From an uncultured Kiloniellaceae bacterium (GTDB lineage: Bacteria > Pseudomonadota > Alphaproteobacteria > Kiloniellales > Kiloniellaceae), in assembly GCA_947500035.1 (NCBI GenBank), contig CANMQP010000005.1:806001-870000 (forward strand): DNA of 64,000 nt. Direction: 5' to 3'. The position numbers and the translations under genes are program-made. The notes under the pieces are model-generated. The model was not told where the DNA came from. It worked only from the letters and a program-made list of their open reading frames with translations, and did not search any database. Positions 24,522-32,546 of this stretch are shown here, piece by piece (positions within the stretch are counted from its first letter, which is position 1; each line of letters opens with the position of its first letter).

Positions 24522-25364
24522 GTGAGCCTTGTGACCGGCGTTTCACCATCTAGTCCCGCCAGTTCTGGCGAAACGCCCGAAAAACCGCCGGGGGTCAGCC
24601 TGCGCGGCGCCAGCTTGAGTTACGCAGACACGCGGGTCTTCCATGACCTGAACCTCGACCTCCCCGCGGAGCGCATGACATGCCTGCTCGGCCCCTCCGG
24701 GGTCGGCAAGTCCAGTCTTCTCAGGTACATTGCGGGATTGACCGGAGCAGGAAGCGAGATCGCCGTATCCGGCCGCTTGATGTTTGGCGGCCGTGAAGGC
24801 GCGGTGTCGAATGTAGCCTACCTGGCGCAGCAGGATCTGCTGCTGCCCTGGTTGAGCGTTCTCGACAACGTCATGCTGGGCAGCCGCCTGCGGGGCGAGC
24901 AACCAGACCGCCAGCGCGCATTCGGGCTGCTCACGCAGGTCGGCCTGGACGCTCACCATGGCGACCTGCCCGCCAAACTCTCCGGTGGCATGCGCCAGCG
25001 CGCGGCACTTGCGCGCACTCTGATGGAGGACCGTCCGGTCGTTCTCATGGACGAGCCCTTCTCTGCGCTCGACGCCATCACCCGTTTCGAGCTTCAGGAG
25101 CTCGCATCGGAACTGCTCGCCGGGAAGACCACGCTCTTGGTCACGCACGACCCGCTGGAGGCCCTGCGCATCGGCCACCGCCTGCTGTTGCTGACCGGCG
25201 CGCCGGCTTTAATCGAGACGCCGATCGACCCACCCGGTGATCCACTGCGTGATCTCGGCACGCCCGAACTCGCGGCGCTGCAGGCAAACATCATGGAACG
25301 CCTGACCGCAGCCCGGCAGCAGGCACGGTCAAACACCGCGACGGGAGCAGGGCCTCAAACATGA
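24522..25364 (+). CDS. ABC transporter ATP-binding protein (NitT/TauT-type; possibly HMP/thiamine precursor)
   Basis: The 280-residue ATPase has Walker A (GPSGVGKSS), Q-loop (YLAQQDLLLPWL), signature (LSGGMRQR), Walker B (VVLMDEP) and the switch His (LVTHDP). Together with the adjacent permease it resembles the nitrate/sulfonate/taurine class, and within that the ThiZ-like ATPases assigned to hydroxymethylpyrimidine uptake. No periplasmic binding protein gene and no TPP riboswitch are visible nearby, so the substrate is not settled. The start may be the GTG at 24522 or at 24531, the latter better spaced from GGAG. It overlaps the permease gene by four bases. Confidence 0.82.
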   Translation: MSLVTGVSPSSPASSGETPEKPPGVSLRGASLSYADTRVFHDLNLDLPAERMTCLLGPSGVGKSSLLRYIAGLTGAGSEIAVSGRLMFGGREGAVSNVAYLAQQDLLLPWLSVLDNVMLGSRLRGEQPDRQRAFGLLTQVGLDAHHGDLPAKLSGGMRQRAALARTLMEDRPVVLMDEPFSALDAITRFELQELASELLAGKTTLLVTHDPLEALRIGHRLLLLTGAPALIETPIDPPGDPLRDLGTPELAALQANIMERLTAARQQARSNTATGAGPQT

Positions 25365-26110
25365 TGAAGCTCGCGCGCCCTCTCATCATCTTTCTCGGCC
25401 TGCTGATCGTTTGGCAGCTCATTGTCAGCCTCACCGGCGTCGCCAAGTTCATCCTTCCCGACCCGCTTTCCGTGTTCTCCGCTCTCTATCGGCGCTGGCC
25501 GGAGCTTATGTCTCATGCCGGGGTCACGATCACAGAAATTCTGCTCGGACTCGGCCTGGGTACAGTTATGGGATGCCTCTCCGCGCTTGTGATCGCGCAG
25601 TACCGCGGCGCGCGCCTTTGGGTTCTGCCGGTTCTGGTCGTCAGTCAGGCCATTCCGGTCTTTGCCCTGGCACCCATTCTGGTTCTTTGGCTGGGATATG
25701 GATTGGCCTCCAAGGTGGCCATGGCCACGCTCATCATCTATTTCCCGGTGACGGTCGCTTTTTACGACGGTCTGCGCCGGACGGAGCCGGGATGGCTCGA
25801 CCTCGCGCAGGTGATGGGGGGCTCGCGCTGGCGGACGCTGATGCAGATCCGTATTCCGGCCGCCCTGCCCGCCCTGGCGTCGGGCCTGCGCGTCGCCGCC
25901 TCCGTTGCCCCGATCGGGGCCATTATAGGCGAATGGGTCGGCTCCAGCGCGGGGCTCGGCTATCTGATGCTCCATGCGAACGCGCGCCTTCAGGTTGATG
26001 TGATGTTTGCGGCTCTGCTTGTGCTCGCGGTCTTTGCCGTCTGCCTATATTTCGCGATCGATCGAATTCTGCGCGTTGTGATCTCCTGGCAACCGGACAA
26101 AGCCCTTTAA
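25361..26110 (+). CDS. ABC transporter permease (NitT/TauT-type)
   Basis: The 249-residue membrane protein has about six membrane segments and the docking loop seen as WLDLAQVMGGSRWRTLMQIRIP near residues 146-167. It forms the pore of the importer whose ATPase is encoded just upstream (ATGA overlap). Length and layout match SsuC/TauC/ThiX-like permeases. A binding-protein gene is missing from the unit, so it must be encoded elsewhere or a distant protein is shared. About 130 bp without a gene follow before the Usp gene. Confidence 0.85.
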   Translation: MMKLARPLIIFLGLLIVWQLIVSLTGVAKFILPDPLSVFSALYRRWPELMSHAGVTITEILLGLGLGTVMGCLSALVIAQYRGARLWVLPVLVVSQAIPVFALAPILVLWLGYGLASKVAMATLIIYFPVTVAFYDGLRRTEPGWLDLAQVMGGSRWRTLMQIRIPAALPALASGLRVAASVAPIGAIIGEWVGSSAGLGYLMLHANARLQVDVMFAALLVLAVFAVCLYFAIDRILRVVISWQPDKAL

Positions 26111-26239
26111 AGCCTGGTCGTGGCGAGACTAACGACTGGTTGCGTCAAGCTGCGCCGCTCGCTAGCCTGTTGTCTTTGAACATAAAAGGCTTGTGGTTTA
26201 ACCGGCCGCAATCACAAGACCTGCGCAAGGGGGACAACA

Positions 26240-27067
26240 ATGGCAATCAAGACAATTCTGGTGCACCTCGCCGATGACGAAGAACATCTGAAAAGGCTTG
26301 AGGTTGCCCTGATGCTTGCGTGGGAGCAGAAAGCTCATGTCACGGCTCTCTTCATCACAACGCCCATCGGCATGCCAGCCCAAATCACGGGCCGCGGCGC
26401 CTCGGCCGCGTATCTCTCCGAAGCAACGGCACAAGCGAAGGCCAAGGCGGAAGCCCTTGAGCAGGAGTTCAAGGAAAACTGCGAACGCAGCAATGTTGAA
26501 TTCAGTTGGATCATCACCGAAGGCGATCATCTGGACCTTTTGGCGCGGCATGCCCATGCCGCGGACCTGGTAATTGCCAGCCAACCCACATACGACAGCT
26601 TTGAAGACCGCCTCCGGATGCGCCTCCCCGAAGAGCTCGCCCTTCACAGCGGCCTGCCCGTTCTTATCCTGCCCCGGGACAGCAATATCGAAAAAATCGG
26701 CAAACGCATTCTGATCGCCTGGAAGGACACGCGCGAAACCGTCCGGGCCGTTCGCGACAACATCTCTCTTCTGGTCGACGCCGATAAAGTCTTCGTGCTC
26801 ACCGTTGCACCCGACACCGGCGATGCGCTCTCGCTGCACGAAGTCGCAGACTATATCAAACGCCATGGTGTGAACGTCGAGACTCAGCACATCGCCAACT
26901 ATGAGACCTCGGTGGGTGAAACGATTTTGGACGCTGCGGACAGCTGCGAGGCCGATTTGATTGTCTTGGGAGCCCACGGACACTCCCGCTTGCGCGAGCT
27001 GATCATGGGCAGTGTGACGGATCACATCGTAAAAAATACCGAGGTGCCGGTTGTGATCTCTCATTGA
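26240..27067 (+). CDS. Tandem universal stress protein
   Basis: The 275-residue protein contains two Usp domains in tandem. The C-terminal one has the ATP-binding signature GAHGHSRLRELIMGSV (G-x2-G-x9-G-S), while the N-terminal one lacks it, having ASQPTYDSFEDRLRMRLPEE at the matching place. Such asymmetric double-Usp proteins are known, with one nucleotide-binding half. It is cytosolic. A good ribosome site (AAGGGGGAC) precedes the ATG at 26240. The PlsC gene starts 38 bp downstream on the same strand, so it might be part of the lipid operon's message. Its client pathway is unknown. Confidence 0.9.
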   Translation: MAIKTILVHLADDEEHLKRLEVALMLAWEQKAHVTALFITTPIGMPAQITGRGASAAYLSEATAQAKAKAEALEQEFKENCERSNVEFSWIITEGDHLDLLARHAHAADLVIASQPTYDSFEDRLRMRLPEELALHSGLPVLILPRDSNIEKIGKRILIAWKDTRETVRAVRDNISLLVDADKVFVLTVAPDTGDALSLHEVADYIKRHGVNVETQHIANYETSVGETILDAADSCEADLIVLGAHGHSRLRELIMGSVTDHIVKNTEVPVVISH

Positions 27068-27105
27068 CCGACGTTTGCTCCTGAAAAATCAGCTATGAGG
27101 TCGCA

Positions 27106-27753
27106 GTGGTGAAGCAGAGTCTGGCACGCTTGGTCGGGACCGCCATCGTTCTCTTCGCGCGTTTCATCACCGCGGTTCGCGGTATCTGGCAGGGCATCGA
27201 GCCAACGCCGAAAGAGCGTATATACTTCGCCAACCACGTCAGTCATGGCGATTTCATCCTGATCTGGACGGTTCTGCCCTGGCGGTTGCGCCGCAAGACA
27301 CGCCCCGTGGCCGGGTCGGACTACTGGCTCAAAACACCCCTGAAACGCTTTATTGGCCGGGATGTTTTCGACGCCGTCCTGATCGACCGGAACCCCGAGA
27401 CACGTGAGGCCGATCCCATCCAAACCATGGCTGAAGCGCTCGACGATGGCGCGTCTCTCATCCTCTTTCCCGAAGGCACGCGGAATGAAACCGATGCCCC
27501 CCTTCTGCCTTTCAAGGCCGGGCTCTATCACCTTGGGAAAAGCCGTCCCTCGATCGAGATGATTCCGGTCTGGATCAATAATCTCAACCGGGTGATGCCC
27601 AAGGGAGAACTGGTCCCAATTCCGCTGATCTGCACCGTCACCTTCGGCGCGCCGCTTCACATTGCCGTGGAGGAGAGCAAAGTGGATTTCATCGCGCGGG
27701 CCGAGGCCGCGCTGCTCGCGCTGTCACCGGATAACGGAGGCAAAGACGCATGA
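27106..27753 (+). CDS. 1-acyl-sn-glycerol-3-phosphate acyltransferase-like protein (PlsC family)
   Basis: The 215-residue protein is a PlsC-type acyltransferase: the catalytic motif NHVSHGDF (NHx4D) lies near residue 44 and the substrate motif FPEGTRN near 122. It would make phosphatidic acid from lysophosphatidic acid at the inner membrane, or acylate a related acceptor. The start is a GTG at 27106. It overlaps the CdsA-like gene by four bases and heads a four-gene lipid operon, so phosphatidate made here could feed straight into CDP-diacylglycerol synthesis. It may be an extra copy; a housekeeping plsC would be expected elsewhere. Confidence 0.88.
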   Translation: MVKQSLARLVGTAIVLFARFITAVRGIWQGIEPTPKERIYFANHVSHGDFILIWTVLPWRLRRKTRPVAGSDYWLKTPLKRFIGRDVFDAVLIDRNPETREADPIQTMAEALDDGASLILFPEGTRNETDAPLLPFKAGLYHLGKSRPSIEMIPVWINNLNRVMPKGELVPIPLICTVTFGAPLHIAVEESKVDFIARAEAALLALSPDNGGKDA

Positions 27754-28697
27754 GCGGCTTCCACCTCGACCTTCTGAAGCTCCTGGGCGGCGTTGGCGCA
27801 ATTCTGTTCGTCGCCTCAATCATCGGCTATGTGCTGCAGCGGCGATTGTCGCCGGATGGCTCGAACGCGGTGATCGAGAATCTGAATGCCAGGATCCAGG
27901 CCTGGTGGGCCATGGTGATCCTGATGGGGCTGGCGTTTCTTGGCGGGCGCACCGGTGTGATCCTGCTGTTTGCCTTTTGCTCTTTCGCGGCCCTTCGCGA
28001 ATTCGCAACGCTGACCAACACAAAACGTGCCGATCATTGGGCGCTGGCGAGTGCTTTCTTTGTCGTGCTGCCGATTCAGTACTGGCTGATCTGGATCGAC
28101 TGGTACGGACTCTTTTCCATCTTTATTCCCGTCTACGCCTTTTTGCTGATGCCCATTGTCGCGGCCCTGCGCGGGGACACGGAGAACTTCCTGGTTCGGG
28201 TTGCCGAAACTCAGTGGGCGCTGATGATCTGCGTCTTTTGCGCCTCTCACGTCCCGGCCCTTCTCAGCCTGGATATCCCCGGTTACGAAGGCAGAAATGT
28301 TCTCCTGATCGCATTCCTCGTGGTCGTTGTTCAGTCGAGTGACGTTCTCCAATATGTCTGGGGCAAACTCTATGGACGCCGCAAGATCGCGCCTAAGCTC
28401 TCGCCTTCAAAAACCCTTGAGGGCTTTGTCGGTGGCGTTCTCTCTTCGATGCTGCTGGGCGCCTGTCTCTGGTGGATGACGCCCTTCACCTTCGTGCAAG
28501 CCGGTTTGCTCGCGCTGGTGATCGCGTTGATGGGCTTTTTCGGGGGACTTGTGATGTCGGCCATCAAACGCGATCGCGGCATCAAGGACTGGGGCCACCT
28601 GATCGCCGGCCATGGCGGCTTCATCGACCGGCTTGATTCCGTTGTGTTCTCGGCACCGATTTTCTTCCATCTGGTGCGTTACTGGTGGACGCCTTGA
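27750..28697 (+). CDS. Phosphatidate cytidylyltransferase, YnbB-like
   Basis: The 315-residue multi-spanning protein carries the CdsA signature SPSKTLEGFVGG and the C-terminal KRDRGIKDWGHLIAGHGGF followed by IDRLDS. It would convert phosphatidate and CTP to CDP-diacylglycerol. Its overall pattern, including SSDVLQYVWGKLYGRRKIAPKLSP, is closer to E. coli YnbB than to housekeeping CdsA as far as I can recall. It lies between PlsC and a YnbA-like CDP-alcohol transferase gene, as in the ynb arrangement. Four-base overlap with plsC and 13-bp overlap with the next gene imply tight coupling. Confidence 0.9.
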   Translation: MSGFHLDLLKLLGGVGAILFVASIIGYVLQRRLSPDGSNAVIENLNARIQAWWAMVILMGLAFLGGRTGVILLFAFCSFAALREFATLTNTKRADHWALASAFFVVLPIQYWLIWIDWYGLFSIFIPVYAFLLMPIVAALRGDTENFLVRVAETQWALMICVFCASHVPALLSLDIPGYEGRNVLLIAFLVVVVQSSDVLQYVWGKLYGRRKIAPKLSPSKTLEGFVGGVLSSMLLGACLWWMTPFTFVQAGLLALVIALMGFFGGLVMSAIKRDRGIKDWGHLIAGHGGFIDRLDSVVFSAPIFFHLVRYWWTP

Positions 28698-29083
28698 TCG
28701 CGCGCCTGAGGCGAATTGCCGGTCATAGCGCCACGCACGTCTTCTTCGCTTTCGCAGGCATGGGCGGCTGGGCCGTCTTCTCCAATCGCGCATATCCGAT
28801 GCCCGACCCGGTTATCGCGGGAGCCGTTCAGGGCATGCTGTCCGCCTTTCTGACGCTGGTGCTCAAGACCATCATTGACCGTCTTGCGGAGCGCTTCTCA
28901 GGTAGTACGGCCCTATGGCTTCCGCCGCTTGTTGCGGTCAACGTCTCGGTCTGCCTGCTGATCGTCATTCATAACGTGAGTGGAACGCCTGAAATCCTGC
29001 AGACCATATCCTTACCGCTGATGGTCGCCGCCAGCTATGCAACGATTTATAACTATTCCCGCTGGTCGCTTCGGAGAGAGTGA
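28685..29083 (+). CDS. Small hypothetical membrane protein in lipid operon
   Basis: This 132-residue protein has three or four hydrophobic segments, including GMLSAFLTLVLKTIID and LWLPPLVAVNVSVCLLIVI, and ends in a basic tail (WSLRRE). I do not recognise a family. It starts with GTG inside the end of the CdsA-like gene and stops three bases before the next ATG, so it belongs to the lipid operon. It could be an accessory or topology partner for the membrane enzymes either side. An integral membrane role is inferred; function is unknown. Confidence 0.7.
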   Translation: MDALIARLRRIAGHSATHVFFAFAGMGGWAVFSNRAYPMPDPVIAGAVQGMLSAFLTLVLKTIIDRLAERFSGSTALWLPPLVAVNVSVCLLIVIHNVSGTPEILQTISLPLMVAASYATIYNYSRWSLRRE

Positions 29084-29086
29084 AAC

Positions 29087-29743
29087 ATGGCAGATAAGAT
29101 GAGCCGCCGTCCCCTGACCAGCCGGGATTCCGGTTGGGCGAAAGGCATAACCAAGGCCCTGGCAGCGACGTCCATCTCCCCCAACCAGGTCTCGCAGGCC
29201 AGCATGCTCGCGGCGGCACTCGCCGCTATTGCCTTCTGGTTTTCCGGCGACACCAGCGACGCAGTTTTACGAGGCGCCTTGCTGGTGGGCGCCGCCGTCT
29301 TCTGCCAGCTTCGGCTGCTCTGTAATCTCATTGACGGATTGCTTGCCATTGAAGCCGGAAAAAGTGCCGCGGACGGCGCCTTCTGGAACGAGTTTCCCGA
29401 TCGGGTCGCCGACATTCTCATCCTTGTAGGTGCCGGCTATGCTATCGGCGAGGTGTCCCTCGGCTGGGCCGCCGCCGCCTTTGCCGTCTTCACTGCCTAT
29501 GTGCGCGAACTGGGCGGCGCCAACGGTATGCCGGCTGACTTCTCCGGCCCCATGGCAAAACCCCATCGCATGGCCACGATCACGCTCGCCGCCGTCATCG
29601 CCGCCTTGGAGCCCCTCTGGCAAGGTCAGGGTGAGGTACTCACCATTGCCTTATGGGCTATCGCAATTGGCTCTGCCGTAACGATTCTCCGCCGCGCACG
29701 ACGCCTTCGCACTTGGCTTTGCAGAGAAAAAGACGGGCACTAG
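29087..29743 (+). CDS. CDP-alcohol phosphatidyltransferase family protein, YnbA-like
   Basis: The 218-residue membrane enzyme has the CDP-alcohol transferase region around residues 83-113: NLIDGLLAIEAGKSAADGAF, then WNEFPDRVAD. The canonical motif D-x2-D-G-x2-A-R-x8-G-x3-D-x3-D has Asn here at the first and third Asp positions and Ile instead of Arg. From memory E. coli YnbA has the same two Asn changes (NALDG, NETGD), so this is a subfamily trait rather than damage. It would join an alcohol to CDP-diacylglycerol, or do a related reaction; the acceptor is unknown. Ribosome site GGAGAG; last gene of the lipid operon. Confidence 0.85.
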   Translation: MADKMSRRPLTSRDSGWAKGITKALAATSISPNQVSQASMLAAALAAIAFWFSGDTSDAVLRGALLVGAAVFCQLRLLCNLIDGLLAIEAGKSAADGAFWNEFPDRVADILILVGAGYAIGEVSLGWAAAAFAVFTAYVRELGGANGMPADFSGPMAKPHRMATITLAAVIAALEPLWQGQGEVLTIALWAIAIGSAVTILRRARRLRTWLCREKDGH

Positions 29744-29759
29744 CAACTCACAGCAGATG

Positions 29760-30218
29760 TTAGCGTGAGAAGGATACCTCGTCCGTTCCGCCAGTCTCTT
29801 CGTCAATGGGTTCCGGGTTTCTTGGAATATTCGGCAGATCGGGATCTATCCGATGCCAGGGTTGCGCCGAAGATGTCCAGATACTGCCCTCGGACTTGAA
29901 CCAGCTGGGGTCATCGAGGACACCGGCCTTGATTGCGCGGAACTGCGGATGCGCGCCGTTATGGGATATCAGGTGTACGCCGCAATTCGGGCAAAACTGC
30001 CGGTAGACGTCGGCACCGCTCTCGCCCTTTACAACAAAAACACTGGTTTCGCCTTGCGTGATGGTCAAAGCCTCGGCCGGGAACATGACACCGTAAGCAC
30101 CGGCGCCCCCGGCGACGTACTGACAGTCGCGGCAATAGCAAGCACCTGAGACAAGCGGTTCGCCTTTGACTACAAAGCGAACGGCGCCGCAGAGGCAGCC
30201 GCCTTTATGCGTTTTCAT
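29760..30218 (-). CDS. GFA/CENP-V family zinc-binding protein
   Basis: The 152-residue protein is a second GFA-family member. Zinc-ligand motifs are GGCLCGAVRFVV, ACYCRDCQYVAGG and FCPNCGVHL. As with the first, formaldehyde activity is not implied by the family name. It starts only three bases after the stop of the MarR gene, so it is the structural gene of a MarR-controlled two-gene operon. The paired operators upstream of marR would therefore govern it. The compound sensed may be the substrate or a thiol-reactive electrophile; this is inference. Confidence 0.88.
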   Translation of the reverse strand: MKTHKGGCLCGAVRFVVKGEPLVSGACYCRDCQYVAGGAGAYGVMFPAEALTITQGETSVFVVKGESGADVYRQFCPNCGVHLISHNGAHPQFRAIKAGVLDDPSWFKSEGSIWTSSAQPWHRIDPDLPNIPRNPEPIDEETGGTDEVSFSR

Positions 30219-30221
30219 GTT

Positions 30222-30695
30222 TTATCCTTTTTTTGCAGAACCCAAATTGTGGTCATTAAATGCACGGATGATTTCAGTCACGACGGTCCGGGTAATCGCC
30301 AGATCATCGGATTTCAGAGTGGCCGCGATGGGCAGCATGACTTCCGTTTCCCGAGCTTTGATCCGCGCGATCGCCGCCTCACCTTTGCCGGTCAGCTCCA
30401 AAAGAACCGACCGCTTGTGCGCTTCATTCTCGCGCCTCCGGATCAGCTCCTGCTCGAAAAGCTCGTTGGCGATTTTCTGAATGAACTGGCGTGGCAGCAT
30501 CAACTGACGGCCTATAGCCGGAACTGGTATCGGACCATGGTCCAAAAGCTGTTCCAGAACCGCCCGCTGTGACACCGAGATGCCCGTCCGCTCCAGCTCC
30601 TGAGCCACGGATGCCTCAAGCGTCTTGTAGAGCGGCCGGACCAGACGGATCAATTCATAGAGTGAGTCCGGGCTGGATTGCTTAGTATTCTTCAT
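30222..30695 (-). CDS. MarR family transcriptional regulator
   Basis: The 157-residue protein has the MarR winged helix-turn-helix: ISVSQRAVLEQLLDHGPIPVPAIGRQLMLPRQFIQKI lies in the middle, with ELIRRRENEAHKRSVLLELTG forming the wing. Such dimers bind 16-20 bp palindromes and are released by small aromatics or oxidants. Two almost identical 17-bp palindromes cover the start codon and the region just upstream (30695-30731), a clear sign of autoregulation. The GFA gene follows by three bases. No cysteine redox sensor is obvious in the regulator. Confidence 0.9.
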   Translation of the reverse strand: MKNTKQSSPDSLYELIRLVRPLYKTLEASVAQELERTGISVSQRAVLEQLLDHGPIPVPAIGRQLMLPRQFIQKIANELFEQELIRRRENEAHKRSVLLELTGKGEAAIARIKARETEVMLPIAATLKSDDLAITRTVVTEIIRAFNDHNLGSAKKG

Positions 30696-30731
30696 GACAT
30701 CAAGAATGTCATAATGACATCTTGAATGTCA
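30695..30731 (-). promoter_or_regulatory. Tandem MarR operators
   Basis: TGACATCAAGAATGTCA (30695-30711) and TGACATCTTGAATGTCA (30715-30731) both have perfect TGACAT/ATGTCA arms around a five-base centre and differ at only two central bases. Their centres are 20 bp apart, about two helical turns, so two dimers would bind the same DNA face. The first overlaps the marR start codon. Confidence 0.8.
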
Positions 30732-30843
30732 ATACAATCGATAGCGATTCTGGACATCCAGGAGCTTGAACAGAAAGCGCCGACCAGCTTTATTCCGCTG
30801 GCCAGCGCGTTTTCAAAATTACCCGGTCGCGTGCAGCATCGAT

Positions 30844-32307
30844 CTAAAAGAACACGAAGCTCACCACGACAAAGATCGGCATCAGTATGATGCACGACCA
30901 GGCCATGTACCCGAAGAAGCTCGGCATCGCGACACCCCGCTCTTCCGCGATCGCACGCACCATGAAGTTCGGCGCGTTCCCGATATAGGTGTTCGCTCCC
31001 ATAAAGACGGCACCAGCCGAAATCGCCAGCAGGGTGTCGGCGCGCGGCCCCATCAGGTTTACGGCGTCGCCACCCGCGGTGTTGAAAAACACCAGGTAGG
31101 TCGGCGCGTTATCCAGGAAGCTCGAGAGGATGCCTGTCGCCCAGAAGTACATCACGTTCAGCGGCTCGCCTGCCTCATTGCTCACGGAAGAGACGATGAT
31201 ACCCATGGCGCCGTCGGTTCCTGCCTTCAGGATGGCGATGGCCGGAACGATTGTGATGAAGATTGCAGCGAACAGCTTCGCTACCTCAACGATCGGGAAC
31301 CATGAGAAACCGTTGGCGTCCCGGTTTTCTTTACTGGTCACAATCAGCGACAAGCCCGCGATGGCCAGCAGAAGGACATCCCGGGTGATGTTTTGGAGCT
31401 CGATATGTACATGAAAGATCGTGAAGTCGATGCCCGGTTTCCAAATGCCGCTCAGCAACACAGCGCCAATGACACCGCCGAGAAGAAGAATATTGATCTT
31501 TCCATCCAATCCCAGCCTCTCCTTGGGCTCTCCACCCTCGGACACCGCTTCGGCCGGGGCTTCCAGGCCGCCTTCACGCTTATGCAAAAAGCTATCGACC
31601 GCGAAGAAAAGGACGAGCAGGAACGAGGATACCAGGACCATCGGCAGGAACATATTCGTGGTCGGCCAGAAGAAATCCACACCCTTCAAAAAGCCCAGGA
31701 ACAGCGGCGGATCACCCAGGGGAGTCAGGGAGCCGCCGACGTTCGCCACCAGAAAGATGAAGAAGACCACGACGTGGACCTTGTTTTTCCGCTCCGCGTT
31801 GGCATTCAGGATTGGGCGGATCAGCAGCATGGCCGCTCCAGTCGTTCCCATCCAGCTCGCGATGAGCGTACCGATCAGCAGGATCAGGGTATTGACCGCA
31901 GGCGTCCCCTTGAGTGTGCCCGTGACCCGGACACCGCCGGCGACCGTGAAGAGCGACAGCAGCAGAATAATAAAGGGCAGGTACTCGAGGAATCCGACAT
32001 GCAGCAGCTCGAAGAGTGCCAGTTCGTAACCTTGTACAAGCGTAAAGGGGATCAGAAACGCCAGGGCCCAGACAGCCGACACCTTGCCGAAATGACTGTG
32101 CCAGAAGTGCGGCGCCACCAGAGGAAAAATCGCGATTGAGAGCAATATGCCGGCAAAGGGCACAACCCAGATCAATCCGAGCGTTCCGCCATCCAGGTGT
32201 GGCGCGCCAGCCCCCGCCGCAAATGCCGCTGTCGGTGCGGCGATGATACAAGACAAACCGACAATCAAGACACGCAAAGATGTCCTGCCAAACAGTGAAA
32301 AGGTCAC
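30844..32307 (-). CDS. nhaD: NhaD-type sodium/proton antiporter
   Basis: The 487-residue protein belongs to the ion-transporter superfamily branch of NhaD antiporters, known from Vibrio and halophiles, which expel Na+ or Li+ at alkaline pH. It begins with a signal-like segment ending AAPTAAFAAG and has many membrane helices. The stretch GGSLTPLGDPPLFLGFLKG near residue 215 and SSFLDNAPTYLVFFN near 400 are characteristic. The GTG at 32307 with GGGGGGA upstream is preferred to a 30-residue N-terminal extension. It is a single gene downstream of the TRAP genes and suits a marine or saline lifestyle. Confidence 0.88.
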   Translation of the reverse strand: MTFSLFGRTSLRVLIVGLSCIIAAPTAAFAAGAGAPHLDGGTLGLIWVVPFAGILLSIAIFPLVAPHFWHSHFGKVSAVWALAFLIPFTLVQGYELALFELLHVGFLEYLPFIILLLSLFTVAGGVRVTGTLKGTPAVNTLILLIGTLIASWMGTTGAAMLLIRPILNANAERKNKVHVVVFFIFLVANVGGSLTPLGDPPLFLGFLKGVDFFWPTTNMFLPMVLVSSFLLVLFFAVDSFLHKREGGLEAPAEAVSEGGEPKERLGLDGKINILLLGGVIGAVLLSGIWKPGIDFTIFHVHIELQNITRDVLLLAIAGLSLIVTSKENRDANGFSWFPIVEVAKLFAAIFITIVPAIAILKAGTDGAMGIIVSSVSNEAGEPLNVMYFWATGILSSFLDNAPTYLVFFNTAGGDAVNLMGPRADTLLAISAGAVFMGANTYIGNAPNFMVRAIAEERGVAMPSFFGYMAWSCIILMPIFVVVSFVFF

Positions 32308-32546
32308 GGTCGTTAAGTCCCCCCGAATTCGCCCCTTTAATCCCCACTGAAGTCTATACCTCCAGCCAGGGCTCGAAAACCCTCGGGGACAGGTCATTTA
32401 GTCGGAAGCGTCACGTCAGGCAAGCCCGGGATTCCGGGCGCGGGCGCAGGAACGGCCGCTCAGCGGACCCGCCCCTGCCGAAACAACAAAATGTGATCTT
32501 CTCGGGATACCACCGGGGCGAGATACCAGTGCTATCGCTCATTCAT

